From contig NZ_UGYM01000002.1 in assembly GCF_900456975.1 (NCBI RefSeq), forward strand, positions 4,216,001 to 4,280,000: 64,000 nt of DNA. The letters run 5' to 3'. This stretch comes from Shewanella baltica (lineage in GTDB: Bacteria; Pseudomonadota; Gammaproteobacteria; Enterobacterales; Shewanellaceae). The position numbers were made by a program, and so were the translations under genes. Positions 45,359 to 54,098 of this stretch are shown one piece after another (position 1 is the stretch's first letter; every line of letters begins with the position of its first letter). Below the pieces are notes generated by a model, which was not told the origin of the DNA, did no database searches, and saw only the letters and a list, made by a program, of their open reading frames with translations.

Positions 45359-45488
45359 TAGCAGAATAAAAAGTGAATTTTTTACGACGTTATCGCAAAG
45401 GAGATGGATTGACTGGCTCAAGCCAACATTTCCATCCCAAAGCGATAAGCTTGAGGGGCGAGCACGCCACGAAAACGAGCTAATGTGA
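45351..45488 (+). pseudogene. Possible gene remnant next to the MITE (46 codons)
   Basis: A plus-strand frame from GTG 45351 encodes ISRIKSEFFTTLSQ followed by RRWIDWLKPTFPSQSDK and GRARHENELM. It is rich in R, K and aromatic residues, with no ribosome site, and its left end lies inside the outer repeat of the MITE-like element. It may be the 3' end of an older gene cut by the element or just a chance frame. I recognise no family. Confidence 0.25.
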
Positions 45489-45519
45489 TGCCTTAAAATG
45501 GTTCAAGTAAGTTGAATCG

Positions 45520-45999
45520 TTACTGCGGCTGATTCAATTTTGTGAGTGCTTGGCCCAAGGCTTCACTGGAATCAAAATAGGCGATATCTAAAATATTGCG
45601 CTGATTAAGCAATATCATAGTGGCCATATCTTTGGTATCGGGTAATAAGCGACTGATCTCACCTTCCCTATCTAACCCAATCGCAAAGGGTAAATCTTGC
45701 ATTTGTGGCACAGCAACAAACTTAGCAATCAAAGAAGGCATGCCACTGATATCCGCGACATAAACTAACCCAGCAGGCATTTGAGTCGTACTCAGAGGCG
45801 TGAGTGCTTCTTTAATCACATCGCCGCCTTTCATGCTGCGGCTAAAGAGTAAAACTTGAGTTTCATCTGTCACACTTATCGTTTGATCATTTTGATCGAG
45901 AAGTGAAATAGGATTAATCGCATCGCCAGCAACATAACTCGCAGCATAGGCCCACATGGGGGTTAATAGACAAGACAGACATAACAACAGCGTTTTCAT
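45520..45999 (-). CDS. Small secreted protein, thioredoxin-like fold possible
   Basis: A protein of 159 residues from ATG 45999, with GGAG ten bases upstream; a GTG at 46005 would add two residues. A signal peptide (about residues 1-19, ending AYA) is followed by DAINPISLLDQNDQTISVTDETQVLLFSRSMKGGD and a C-terminal NQRNILDIAYFDSSEALGQALTKL. Composition and the opening fit a redoxin/thioredoxin-like domain without catalytic cysteines; the mature part has none. I cannot assign a function. Single gene between the MITE region and the mscS-like gene. Confidence 0.7.
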   Translation of the reverse strand: MKTLLLCLSCLLTPMWAYAASYVAGDAINPISLLDQNDQTISVTDETQVLLFSRSMKGGDVIKEALTPLSTTQMPAGLVYVADISGMPSLIAKFVAVPQMQDLPFAIGLDREGEISRLLPDTKDMATMILLNQRNILDIAYFDSSEALGQALTKLNQPQ

Positions 46000-46169
46000 A
46001 AACACTCGACTCCATTATTGGATAGGCGGACAGCATACCTGACTCCCCCTATCGACTCATTAAACCAACCGCGATTACATGATACGCTTCACACATGCAT
46101 GGCGAATAAGCATTTGATGGGATTTCTGCGCTATAATCGCACAGTTAAGTTTATTACAAGGATATCATA

Positions 46170-47006
46170 ATGATAACACCTGGACTCGATCAGGAATTGC
46201 AGCAACTACAAGGCGTTTATCAGCTGATCACAGAGTTTTTAGTTACCTATAGCTTCCAATTGGTCGGCGCTTTGCTGATCTTTTTACTGGGTTTGTGGGT
46301 CGCCAGTAAGGCATCACGTTTAGTCGCGAAGCAGTTCGAAAAACACAATATCGACATTACCTTAAGTAATTTTGTCAGTAACCTGATCCGCATTCTGATC
46401 ATCATCATGGTTGGGATCATCGCCCTCGGCAAAATTGGCATCAGCGTCACCCCTATGGTGGCAGCCATTGGTGCAGCCTCCTTAGGTGCTGGCTTAGCCT
46501 TGCAAGGCATGTTGGCCAACTATGCCGCCGGCGTGACCATTATCGTCACCCGTCCTTTCGTGGTGGGAAACACTATCGAAATCAAAGGGGAAAGCGGCGT
46601 CGTTAAACGTATTCACTTAGGCATGACCATACTCACCAATGAGGAAGGCGAACAAATCAGCATTCCCAATAAGCATATCGTCGGTGAGATCCTGCATAAT
46701 TCCTTTAGCAATAAACTGGTCGAAACCCAGTTTAATCTCAGTTACAACACAGATCCCGAACGGGCCATTAGTGTGATCACTGAGTTATTGAGCAACAATC
46801 CCTATGTCTATCAAGAGACCATGCCCAATGTCGGCATCAATGGTTTTAATGCTATCGGGATTGAAATGGGAGTGCGCTATTGGGTGCCCACGCAAAGCTA
46901 TTTTCAGCATAAATATAAGGTGAACTTAGCCCTCTACAACGCCCTTAAGCAGGCGGGAATAGAGATTGCCTGCCCCATCAGGGAGATCCATCTGCAAGAT
47001 AAATAA
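46170..47006 (+). CDS. Small-conductance mechanosensitive channel, MscS family
   Basis: The 278-residue protein has three membrane helices (about residues 25-45, 70-90, 95-125). Its pore helix carries the MscS signature GAASLGAGLALQGMLANYAAGVTII, followed by the beta domain RPFVVGNTIEIKGESGVVKRIHLGMT and the alpha/beta tail. The length equals E. coli MscS, so this is the basic seven-subunit pressure-relief channel. The start is ATG 46170 behind AAGGATATC. Confidence 0.93.
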   Translation: MITPGLDQELQQLQGVYQLITEFLVTYSFQLVGALLIFLLGLWVASKASRLVAKQFEKHNIDITLSNFVSNLIRILIIIMVGIIALGKIGISVTPMVAAIGAASLGAGLALQGMLANYAAGVTIIVTRPFVVGNTIEIKGESGVVKRIHLGMTILTNEEGEQISIPNKHIVGEILHNSFSNKLVETQFNLSYNTDPERAISVITELLSNNPYVYQETMPNVGINGFNAIGIEMGVRYWVPTQSYFQHKYKVNLALYNALKQAGIEIACPIREIHLQDK

Positions 47007-47124
47007 CGCTAATGATCCTGGGGTTGACCGGCGTAGTCAGTCAGCCTAGCTCACATTGTAAACTTGCATTCTTGTACGAATTTACGTTTACTATGCTCCC
47101 AAATATCGATAGTGATGGATTACT

Positions 47125-48660
47125 ATGTTGTTGATACTCATAATTATTTCTTTTGTTGTACTGTTTATTTTCTTCGCTAAATATCAAAAAAAACAAGCTC
47201 AAGCCGAAGCGCTTGCCGCAGGAGAGCCCAATGCGCTACTCCATCATGGCATCGCACTGATTAATAAAGATCAAGTAGAAACAGGCTTAGATTTTATTCA
47301 TCAAGCCGTGGATAAAGGGCTAGCAGTTGCGGCTATCACCCTTGCCGAATTATATTCGGGCCGATTTCCACAAGTGCCAGCCGATGCTAAAGCCTCGAAC
47401 GATTGGTATAAAAAAGCGGCCGAACTGGATGCCCAATACTTATCACTGTTAACGCTACCGAATTTGCTTTCGCCAGAAGCGCAAACGCGGGAAGATCTAG
47501 AAATGCTGGAGGCTCAGCTCAAATCCAATGCTGAAGCAGGCGATGCCGCCTTTCAGTATGAACTTGGGCTTTTATATGAAAGGCAGCCTTTACTCGATCC
47601 AGATGCGACTCAAGCCATTGATTGGTTTGAAAAAGCTGCAGCCCAACAACATCCAGATGCCGATTACCACCTAGGAGCGCTTTATTGGCATGACAAACGA
47701 GTGACGTCTGACTTTGCCAAAGCGAGACAGTACTTTGAAAAAGCTGCGGCTCAAGGCGATGAACTGGCCAAAGAGCACTTAGGCAATATGCTCCTCGCAG
47801 GCCAAGGTGGGCCAAAAGATGTAGCTCGCGCAGAGGCTTTGCTCAGCGAACAAGCCGAAGACAATGATTTCAGACAATTTTACTTGGGTAGACGCTTCTT
47901 TTATGGCGAAGATTTTCCAGTGGATTATGTCAAGGCCCGTTATTGGTTAACGAAATCCTGTGAAGCAGGTAATAGCTTTGCTCAGGTCACGTTGGCCAAT
48001 CTTTTACTCGTCGACCCGCAAAATGATGATGACTACCTAAAAGCCAAAAATTACTACGAAGAACTCATCACAGAATGGAATGAGGACGCCCTATCAGGCT
48101 TAGGCAAAATACATGAACAAGGCTTAGGCGTGAGCCGCCAGCCGATTAAAGCGTTAATGTATTATCAGCTCGCGGCCATGAGCCATAGCGCTGATCACCT
48201 AAAAGAATTAGTCAGATTGAGTCAACAATTAGGCACCTTAGAGATAAGAGAGGCCGAGCGGCTGCGTGACAGTTTCTTGCATCAGTATCCGATCCCCACT
48301 GAGCAACAAGCCTATTTCTATGGCAACAAGGCTGAATCGTTTCTAAGTGGTGAAAATCCTACGCGAGAGGATCTACAGGCAGCAGAAGCTTGGTACATCA
48401 AATCGGCAGAGCTAGGTAATGAAAATGCCATGCAAGAACTGGTGGATATTTATGGCGCGGAGCGATTAAACAAGCCAGTACAAGTGTTTATTTGGTCTAG
48501 CTTATTACTGCGTCATTTTGGCAAATACGGTATGAATAGCGATCAGCTGCTCTATCAAACCAACGCTAAATCTTGCCTAACAGAATCCGAGCTTGTCTAC
48601 GCCGAAACCCAAATTGAGGCCATTGAAACTCAATTAACGCCCTATCTTGAGTCTGTATAG
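47125..48660 (+). CDS. Membrane-anchored Sel1-repeat protein
   Basis: The 511-residue protein has a single N-terminal helix (residues 1-20, LLILIIISFVVLFIFFA) and then at least seven Sel1-like repeats. Examples are FQYELGLLYERQPLL..AIDWFEKAA, ADYHLGALYWHDKRV..ARQYFEKAA, and ARAEALLSEQAE. Sel1 repeats are TPR-like helical pairs that bind proteins. The helix at the very start suggests an inner-membrane scaffold with the repeats on one side. No catalytic domain. Partners unknown; it stands alone with its own terminator. Confidence 0.8.
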   Translation: MLLILIIISFVVLFIFFAKYQKKQAQAEALAAGEPNALLHHGIALINKDQVETGLDFIHQAVDKGLAVAAITLAELYSGRFPQVPADAKASNDWYKKAAELDAQYLSLLTLPNLLSPEAQTREDLEMLEAQLKSNAEAGDAAFQYELGLLYERQPLLDPDATQAIDWFEKAAAQQHPDADYHLGALYWHDKRVTSDFAKARQYFEKAAAQGDELAKEHLGNMLLAGQGGPKDVARAEALLSEQAEDNDFRQFYLGRRFFYGEDFPVDYVKARYWLTKSCEAGNSFAQVTLANLLLVDPQNDDDYLKAKNYYEELITEWNEDALSGLGKIHEQGLGVSRQPIKALMYYQLAAMSHSADHLKELVRLSQQLGTLEIREAERLRDSFLHQYPIPTEQQAYFYGNKAESFLSGENPTREDLQAAEAWYIKSAELGNENAMQELVDIYGAERLNKPVQVFIWSSLLLRHFGKYGMNSDQLLYQTNAKSCLTESELVYAETQIEAIETQLTPYLESV

Positions 48661-48690
48661 GTAAGTTTCGCAGTAGCGAATAAGCCCCAG

Positions 48691-48726
48691 AAAAGGTTTG
48701 GCCAAATTAAATAAGCCAAACCTTTT
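48691..48726 (+). terminator. Terminator of the Sel1-repeat gene
   Basis: AAAAGGTTTGGC and GCCAAACCTTTT form a 12-base perfect stem with a 12-base AT-rich loop, 30 bases past the stop. A T-rich end follows on the plus strand. Confidence 0.75.
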
Positions 48727-48896
48727 AGTGGCAAAATAGAGTGCATTTATAATTACTTAAAAAGCACAGTGGATTTATAAGCACTACAATCATTGTATTC
48801 ACTAAACCTGTACGGCTAAATGACTAGACATAAAACCTAGTCGGATTAACTGTCCAGCCCGATAATTAAAACTGACCATTTTAATAGGCAAGATGA

Positions 48897-49670
48897 ATGA
48901 GGCTGATACTGATAATCGTCATTTCATGCTTATTTCTGCCCCAAGCGAGAGCAGAAACCTCTGCTATTGTCTGGCAAGCACACTGTCGCGATAGGCATCC
49001 TGTTATTTATTTCGAAAATGGTGAATGCAAAGGCCCAGGTGCTGCGGTGATCAATCAAGTTATCACCCATCTAGGTCACAAGGTAAATTGGAGTAATGTG
49101 CCTTGGGCACGCACGATTAAAGTCGCCGAAACGGGACAAGTCGACCTCATTCCCGTCCATTCGATGACACCCGAGCGCAACGATTTTCTGGACCCTATGC
49201 TACTGGGCTACGACAAGCGCTACGTCTATTACTTTGCCCTTGCGAATCGACAGCTTGAGGTCAAAAATTTCGATGAATTAAAGCCTTATATCATTGGCGC
49301 ACTCAGAGGCGCTTTTTACTGTCCGCAGTTCAATGACAATCAAAACCAACTAAAAGTGTCTTTTGTTAATGATAACGGCCAGTTAATCAATATGTTGAAG
49401 GCAGAACGTATCGATTTAGCCATCACCTCCGAACAACATGAGATGCCATTCTTTGCTAAAGATCCCCAACTTAAGCAGATGGAATACGTCGACATCAGCA
49501 AGAACGGTCGCTATTTCAGCATTCCGCTCAAGTCGCCACTGCATCAATATGCCAAGCAAGTTCACCAGATAGTCGACGACATGCGCACCTCAGGCGAAAT
49601 CACTCGGCTATTTGAATCCTATGGTGTCGAGCCTCCGCTAAATCTCACCGAATCGCCCACCACTCACTAA
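48897..49670 (+). CDS. Periplasmic solute-binding-like protein (SBP family 3 type)
   Basis: The 257-residue protein has a signal peptide (residues 1-19, ending ARA). A type II periplasmic binding fold follows: HLGHKVNWSNVPWARTIKVAETGQVDLIPVHSMTPERNDFLDPML, LRGAFYCPQ and LIDMLKAERIDLAITSEQ. No permease or ATPase gene is near, so it may be a stand-alone binding protein, as is common in Shewanella, rather than part of an ABC transporter. It ends in a short T/S-rich tail. The ligand is unknown. Confidence 0.75.
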   Translation: MRLILIIVISCLFLPQARAETSAIVWQAHCRDRHPVIYFENGECKGPGAAVINQVITHLGHKVNWSNVPWARTIKVAETGQVDLIPVHSMTPERNDFLDPMLLGYDKRYVYYFALANRQLEVKNFDELKPYIIGALRGAFYCPQFNDNQNQLKVSFVNDNGQLINMLKAERIDLAITSEQHEMPFFAKDPQLKQMEYVDISKNGRYFSIPLKSPLHQYAKQVHQIVDDMRTSGEITRLFESYGVEPPLNLTESPTTH

Positions 49671-49861
49671 GCTGATAGTCAGTCCCGAGTCCCTATTCGC
49701 CTAGACTGTTTAGGCTTATACGGTTCAGAAACACTCATCAAACCCGAGCCAAAAACTAAAAATATCTGATCATGCTGTGGCATTTTCAGCTTAGTGCCAC
49801 ATCCCTCCACCATCTCGCTAATTTTAAAATAGCTACTTTAGTTAATGCATATTTTACAAAG

Positions 49862-49877
49862 TGTTAACCAAGTCACA
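49862..49877. promoter_or_regulatory. CRP-like site upstream of the cytochrome module
   Basis: TGTTAACCAAGTCACA matches the CRP consensus TGTGA-N6-TCACA with one mismatch. It lies about 300 bases before the monoheme cytochrome start. CRP is the main activator of anaerobic respiration genes in Shewanella (established knowledge), so the site fits the gene content. Confidence 0.5.
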
Positions 49878-49998
49878 GTCACTTTTTGCGTGTTAAGTAC
49901 CAAACACGACAGGTAAAATCGTCATGGCTAATTTAGCTAAAAAATCAACCTATTGGTTTTACTGAAATAAAAATGACGTAAACCGCGACAAAATATAG

Positions 49999-50042
49999 TC
50001 AATTAGATTTTTATCAATGAAGTTTTTATCAATTAGATTTTT
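49999..50042. repeat. AT-rich direct repeats before the cytochrome module
   Basis: TCAATTAGATTTTT occurs at 49999-50012 and 50029-50042 (period 30). TTTTTATCAAT occurs at 50008-50018 and 50023-50033 (period 15). The unit thus repeats in register about every one and a half helical turns, ending about 130 bases before the start codon. A tandem site for a response regulator is plausible. Confidence 0.5.
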
Positions 50043-50170
50043 TTAATGGAAGTGATGCACCTCAAATTTACTCACTGTGGTTTTTGATAAATTTGTTCAC
50101 AAGGCGGAATCAATAAAAACACTTAGCCAACAAAGTCATACAAATGGCCACAAAAGTAAGGAATGAGATG

Positions 50171-50497
50171 ATGAAAACATTAACCAAGATAGCAATAGCA
50201 ATGGCCGTAATAGGCAGCTTAGGTATCAATGCCTACGCAGCAGACGGTGGTAACCCAAAGAAAGGTAAACATTTATACAAAAAAGAATGTAAAGCCTGCC
50301 ATAGCCAAGGTGGCGAAGGCGGTGAACTCACACCGATGACCAAGACTATGAGCCAATGGGATCGCTTCTTTGATAAAGATAAGCACAAACTCAAACCAGA
50401 GGTATTCAACGGCTTCACAGAACAAGACCTCAAGGACATACAGCAATTTTTGTATGACCACGCCGCCGACTCAGACCAACCACAAACCTGCGGCTGA
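50171..50497 (+). CDS. Periplasmic monoheme cytochrome c
   Basis: A protein of 108 residues from ATG 50171, which has AAGGA eight bases upstream; in-frame ATGs at 50144 and 50168 are less well placed. It has a signal peptide (residues 1-23, ending AYA) and one CKACH haem site (Cys40-His44). A Met in ELTPMTKTMSQW is the likely distal ligand. The C-terminus has an isolated Cys (QTCG). Small class I c cytochrome that could carry electrons to the octaheme protein encoded 2 kb downstream in the same direction. Confidence 0.9.
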   Translation: MKTLTKIAIAMAVIGSLGINAYAADGGNPKKGKHLYKKECKACHSQGGEGGELTPMTKTMSQWDRFFDKDKHKLKPEVFNGFTEQDLKDIQQFLYDHAADSDQPQTCG

Positions 50498-50690
50498 TCT
50501 CTGCCAATTTAACGGCCTAAGGCAATGGTAGAAAGCAGCCCTGCAACTGCGACCTAACTCATTGACTTAAAGAATTTAAAAAACCAATGCGAGAAAAATG
50601 GGGAAACACCTCAGGGACTCCTATTGGGTAAATTTGGCGAAATGCTTCTTAGCGAGATAGCGCCAACAGAAAAACTCAGGGAGAAACCTT

Positions 50691-52415
50691 ATGCGTACCC
50701 TTATCTCAATACTCGTTGCTAATGCCTTGTTTATGTCGGGCCAAGCCCTTGCTGCACCGAACGATGTGCAAAATGAAACGCAAAAAATTACCGAACTCAA
50801 GCAGCAACTTGCCGATATTACCGAGCAATTGGATAATCTTAATGATCGCGTAGATAAAACCGAGCGACACACATCCTTAGATCGACTTGAAATTACAGGT
50901 GATTTCCGCACTAAAGCCCATTCATTGCATTACCAAGATGTAGTCTGGAGCCCAGCGATGAAGGTTAACTTCAACGACTTTGGCGCCAAAGCTATGTCTG
51001 GCGCCTTCGGCATGCCCAACGATCTAAATTCGCCACTTGGCAAAATGATGCAAGCCAATCCAGACCTTGCCGCCGCCTTCCAAAATGGCATGTTGCAGGG
51101 CGTGATGCCCTATGTGCTCGCCCCCAAAAGCGTGCAGGACATAGATAACGACATCTACTACACCACTCGTCTGCGCCTCAACCTCAAGGCAAAAGTATGG
51201 GATAACGTCAGCTTTGCTGGCCGTCTCAGTATGTTCAAAAACTGGGGCGACTCCACAGGAGTGCAAGTGTTTGACTCTTGGCGATCTTTCACTATGGATG
51301 GCACCAGCAGCGGCAATACCAGTGGCGACTGGCTGCGGGTCGAACGCGCCTATTTTGACTGGAAAAAAATCAACGGCTCCGAGTTTTATCTCTCCATTGG
51401 CCGTCGCCCTTCCACCTATGGCCCACCAAGCCACTACCGTGAAAACGAGCTACGTGGCGGCACGCCTTCAGGCCATTTAGTTAACTTCAACTTCGATGGC
51501 GCCACCTTAGGTTATAACCTAGGGGAAATCACCGGGGTTGAAGGGCAAGTTGTCCGTTTTTGTTACGGCCAAGGCTTTGAATCACAATGGGGCAATGGCG
51601 AAATGTTTGGTGACATAGTCACTAAAGATACCCACCTAGGTGGTTTTAATATCGATGCCATCAACGATGGAACTAACTTCCTGCAATTCACCTTGTTTGG
51701 CGCGAAAAACGTAAATGACGGCTTTAAAGGCACTATGGCCTTTCCAACCCAATTAGCGGGAATTTTTGCTCCGACCATGTACCAAGATATGCAAAAGTTC
51801 GACAACTTTAACTTTGTTACCCGAGTACAACCCAGCGGTGTGATTGGTGACATGTACTTAGGCGGGATTGGCTTTGCACGGGAAGAAGCAAACGATATTA
51901 AATGGTTTGCCTCACTCGGCTGGACTCGCGCCGAGCCCAATGGCAACGCAGGTATGTTTGGTGGCATGTTATCCGATGCTATCTTCGAGGCTGAGTTAAA
52001 TAGCACTGGTACTGAGATCATTATGGTGCCTAAAACCAGTGACGATAGTGATACCAAAGACGGTTACGGCATCTATGTCGGCGTACAAATTCCTGCACCC
52101 TACGGTAAGTTTGGTCTGGAATATAACTATGGTTCTAAATATTGGACACCCTTCACCCAAGCCCAAGACGACCCTATCGGTAGCAAACTTGCCACCCGTG
52201 GTCATGTGGCCGAAGCCTATTACATCTTTGATATCAATCCCAAAATGTTTATCAAACTGGCCGGGCTTTACTACGACTATGAATACACAGGTAGCGGCAC
52301 ACCTGTGGGTGCTCCGCAAAAAATTGATGATGTATTAGCCGGTACGGCTTATTCCATGTTGCCTGTGGTTGATACCGCCTTCGACGTGAACGCCTCACTC
52401 ACAATTAACTTCTAA
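50691..52415 (+). CDS. Outer-membrane beta-barrel protein (DUF3373-like) of the octaheme cytochrome unit
   Basis: The 574-residue protein has a signal peptide (residues 1-21, ending ALA), then a coiled coil (about residues 28-62, ITELKQQLADITEQLDNLNDRVDK) like the N-termini of trimeric or SlyB-type porins. About 500 residues of amphipathic beta strands end in VNASLTINF, a typical C-terminal barrel signal with final Phe. It matches the pattern of the DUF3373 putative outer-membrane proteins found beside c cytochromes. No cysteine pair of MtrB type (CxxC) is present near the N-terminus. It may be a porin or a cytochrome-docking barrel. Ribosome site AGGGAGA. Confidence 0.72.
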   Translation: MRTLISILVANALFMSGQALAAPNDVQNETQKITELKQQLADITEQLDNLNDRVDKTERHTSLDRLEITGDFRTKAHSLHYQDVVWSPAMKVNFNDFGAKAMSGAFGMPNDLNSPLGKMMQANPDLAAAFQNGMLQGVMPYVLAPKSVQDIDNDIYYTTRLRLNLKAKVWDNVSFAGRLSMFKNWGDSTGVQVFDSWRSFTMDGTSSGNTSGDWLRVERAYFDWKKINGSEFYLSIGRRPSTYGPPSHYRENELRGGTPSGHLVNFNFDGATLGYNLGEITGVEGQVVRFCYGQGFESQWGNGEMFGDIVTKDTHLGGFNIDAINDGTNFLQFTLFGAKNVNDGFKGTMAFPTQLAGIFAPTMYQDMQKFDNFNFVTRVQPSGVIGDMYLGGIGFAREEANDIKWFASLGWTRAEPNGNAGMFGGMLSDAIFEAELNSTGTEIIMVPKTSDDSDTKDGYGIYVGVQIPAPYGKFGLEYNYGSKYWTPFTQAQDDPIGSKLATRGHVAEAYYIFDINPKMFIKLAGLYYDYEYTGSGTPVGAPQKIDDVLAGTAYSMLPVVDTAFDVNASLTINF

Positions 52416-52470
52416 TCCGTCATAGATAACAGCCATTAGCCCTCGGTCAAGCCGAGGGCGGGAGTACAAA

Positions 52471-53859
52471 ATGAAAAGACTCTTACTCATTGCCTTGGCG
52501 GGTATGACATTAAATACCTATGCCGCCAATCCACATAAAGAAGTGCTCGAGGGCCCCTTTGCGACGGGTACGCAAGTCACGGCACAATGTTTAGTGTGCC
52601 ATGAAGACCAAGCCACAGACGTAATGAAAACCTCCCACTGGACTTGGGAGTTAGAACAAAAGCTGCCCGACAGAACCGTACTTAGGGGCAAAAAGAACAG
52701 TATCAATAACTTCTGCACCTCAATTTCAGGTAACGAACCTCGCTGTACTAGCTGTCACGCAGGCTACGGTTGGAAAGACAATGACTTTGATTTTAAAGAT
52801 AAAACTAAAGTTGATTGTCTTGTCTGCCACGATACGACTGGAACTTATGTAAAAGATCCTGCAGGCGCGGGCGAGCCAATGGCAAAACTCGACTTAGCTA
52901 AAATCGCCCAAAATGTCGGTAAGCCAGTTCGCGACAACTGCGGCAGTTGCCACTTCTATGGCGGTGGTGGCGATGCGGTGAAACATGGCGATCTTGACTC
53001 TTCCATGTCTTACCCAGACAAAGCAACTGATGTACACATGGATAGCGACGGTAATGACTTTCAATGTCAGAACTGCCACACCACTGAAAAACATCAGATA
53101 TCGGGCAATGCGATGGGCGTATCTCCCGGTGGTGTAGACCATATTGGTTGTGAAAACTGCCACGACAGCGCACCGCACAGCAATAAGAAGCTCAACACTC
53201 ATACGGCAACGGTTGCCTGTCAAACCTGCCATATCCCCTACTTTGCTAAGAATGAACCCACTAAAATGCGTTGGGATTGGTCAACCGCAGGTGAGGATAA
53301 ACCAGAAGCCGTAGACCAATACGGCAAACACACTTACCAGAAGAAAAAAGGCAACTTTGTCTGGGAGAAAATGGTGAAACCTCAATATGCTTGGTACAAC
53401 GGTACAGCCAATGCGTACATGACAGGCGATAAAATGGACCCGAATGCCATCACTAAACTCACCTACCCCATAGGCGATATTAATGATGCTAAGGCTAAAA
53501 TTTATCCCTTCAAAGTTCACACTGGTAAGCAAATTTACGACAAAAAACTCAATGTCTTTGTGACCGCTAAAGTCTATGGCAAAGGGGGTTACTGGAACGA
53601 TTTCGATTGGAACTTAGCTGCCAAACTTGGAATGGAAGCCAACCCGACTATGGTAGAAAAAGGCCTGAAATACAGTGGCGAATATGGCTTTGCTGAAACG
53701 GAAATGTGGTGGCGTATCAACCATATGGTTTCACCTAAAGCACAAGCCTTAAATTGCAACGACTGCCATAACAAAGGCTCAAGACTCGATTGGCAAGCCC
53801 TAGGTTATCAAGGTGACCCAATGAAAACTAAACAAGGACCGAAACATAAACAGCCTTAA
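52471..53859 (+). CDS. otr: Octaheme cytochrome c, tetrathionate reductase type (Otr)
   Basis: The 462-residue secreted protein (signal peptide residues 1-18) has exactly eight CxxCH haem motifs: CLVCH (Cys40), CTSCH, CLVCH, CGSCH, CQNCH, CENCH, CQTCH and CNDCH near the C-terminus. This count and length match Shewanella octaheme tetrathionate reductase, a soluble periplasmic enzyme. In the crystallised homologue, the active-site haem has a lysine ligand instead of histidine. Established work shows activity on tetrathionate, nitrite and hydroxylamine in vitro; physiological substrate is not settled. It lies 55 bases after the barrel gene with AGGGCGGGAG upstream, and a strong terminator follows. 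Confidence 0.9.
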   Translation: MKRLLLIALAGMTLNTYAANPHKEVLEGPFATGTQVTAQCLVCHEDQATDVMKTSHWTWELEQKLPDRTVLRGKKNSINNFCTSISGNEPRCTSCHAGYGWKDNDFDFKDKTKVDCLVCHDTTGTYVKDPAGAGEPMAKLDLAKIAQNVGKPVRDNCGSCHFYGGGGDAVKHGDLDSSMSYPDKATDVHMDSDGNDFQCQNCHTTEKHQISGNAMGVSPGGVDHIGCENCHDSAPHSNKKLNTHTATVACQTCHIPYFAKNEPTKMRWDWSTAGEDKPEAVDQYGKHTYQKKKGNFVWEKMVKPQYAWYNGTANAYMTGDKMDPNAITKLTYPIGDINDAKAKIYPFKVHTGKQIYDKKLNVFVTAKVYGKGGYWNDFDWNLAAKLGMEANPTMVEKGLKYSGEYGFAETEMWWRINHMVSPKAQALNCNDCHNKGSRLDWQALGYQGDPMKTKQGPKHKQP

Positions 53860-53885
53860 CTAGCCCGTTCCCTGCAATACCCTTT

Positions 53886-53918
53886 GAGATCTTAGTGTTT
53901 CACTAAGATCTCTTTTTT
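53886..53918 (+). terminator. Terminator of the octaheme cytochrome unit
   Basis: GAGATCTTAGTG-TTT-CACTAAGATCTC is a perfect 12-base stem followed by TTTTTT, 26 bases past the octaheme stop. Confidence 0.9.
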
Positions 53919-54098
53919 ATGATGTTGCCACTCTGGCACAAACACAGACATTTAGACTCAGCCATTCTTCAGCCTTGCCCCAGTTTGTCTCACTGAGTGA
54001 CGCCGTACGGTAGTTTGACTCTGTCTACCCGCCAAATCACCTGATTTTTATGGCATTTATTTTGCGTAGTCATAACGTGTTCAATTGCGGCAACCTAT

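Larger units (their letters stand above)
44863..45519. other. Intergenic region with MITE-like element
   Basis: These 657 bases carry the decarboxylase promoter (44863-44990), a MITE-like element (45045-45358) and a short open frame to its right (45342-45488). The rest is without visible features. Confidence 0.6.
49671..50170. other. Long upstream region of the respiratory module
   Basis: This 500-base gap before the monoheme cytochrome gene has no supported gene. Its second half (from about 49840) is AT-rich and contains a CRP-like site (49862-49877) and direct repeats (49999-50042), both listed separately. It probably controls the cytochrome-barrel-octaheme unit. Confidence 0.6.

Noticed and set aside
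45388..45450. Imperfect inverted repeat TTATCGC..GATGGA / TCCATC..GCGATAA right of the MITE
   Set aside because: Arms match only in two short blocks with mismatches between, so it was not listed as a feature.
50144..50170. Upstream ATG starts for the monoheme cytochrome (50144, 50168)
   Set aside because: The AAGGA site is best spaced for ATG 50171, which begins directly with a normal signal peptide.
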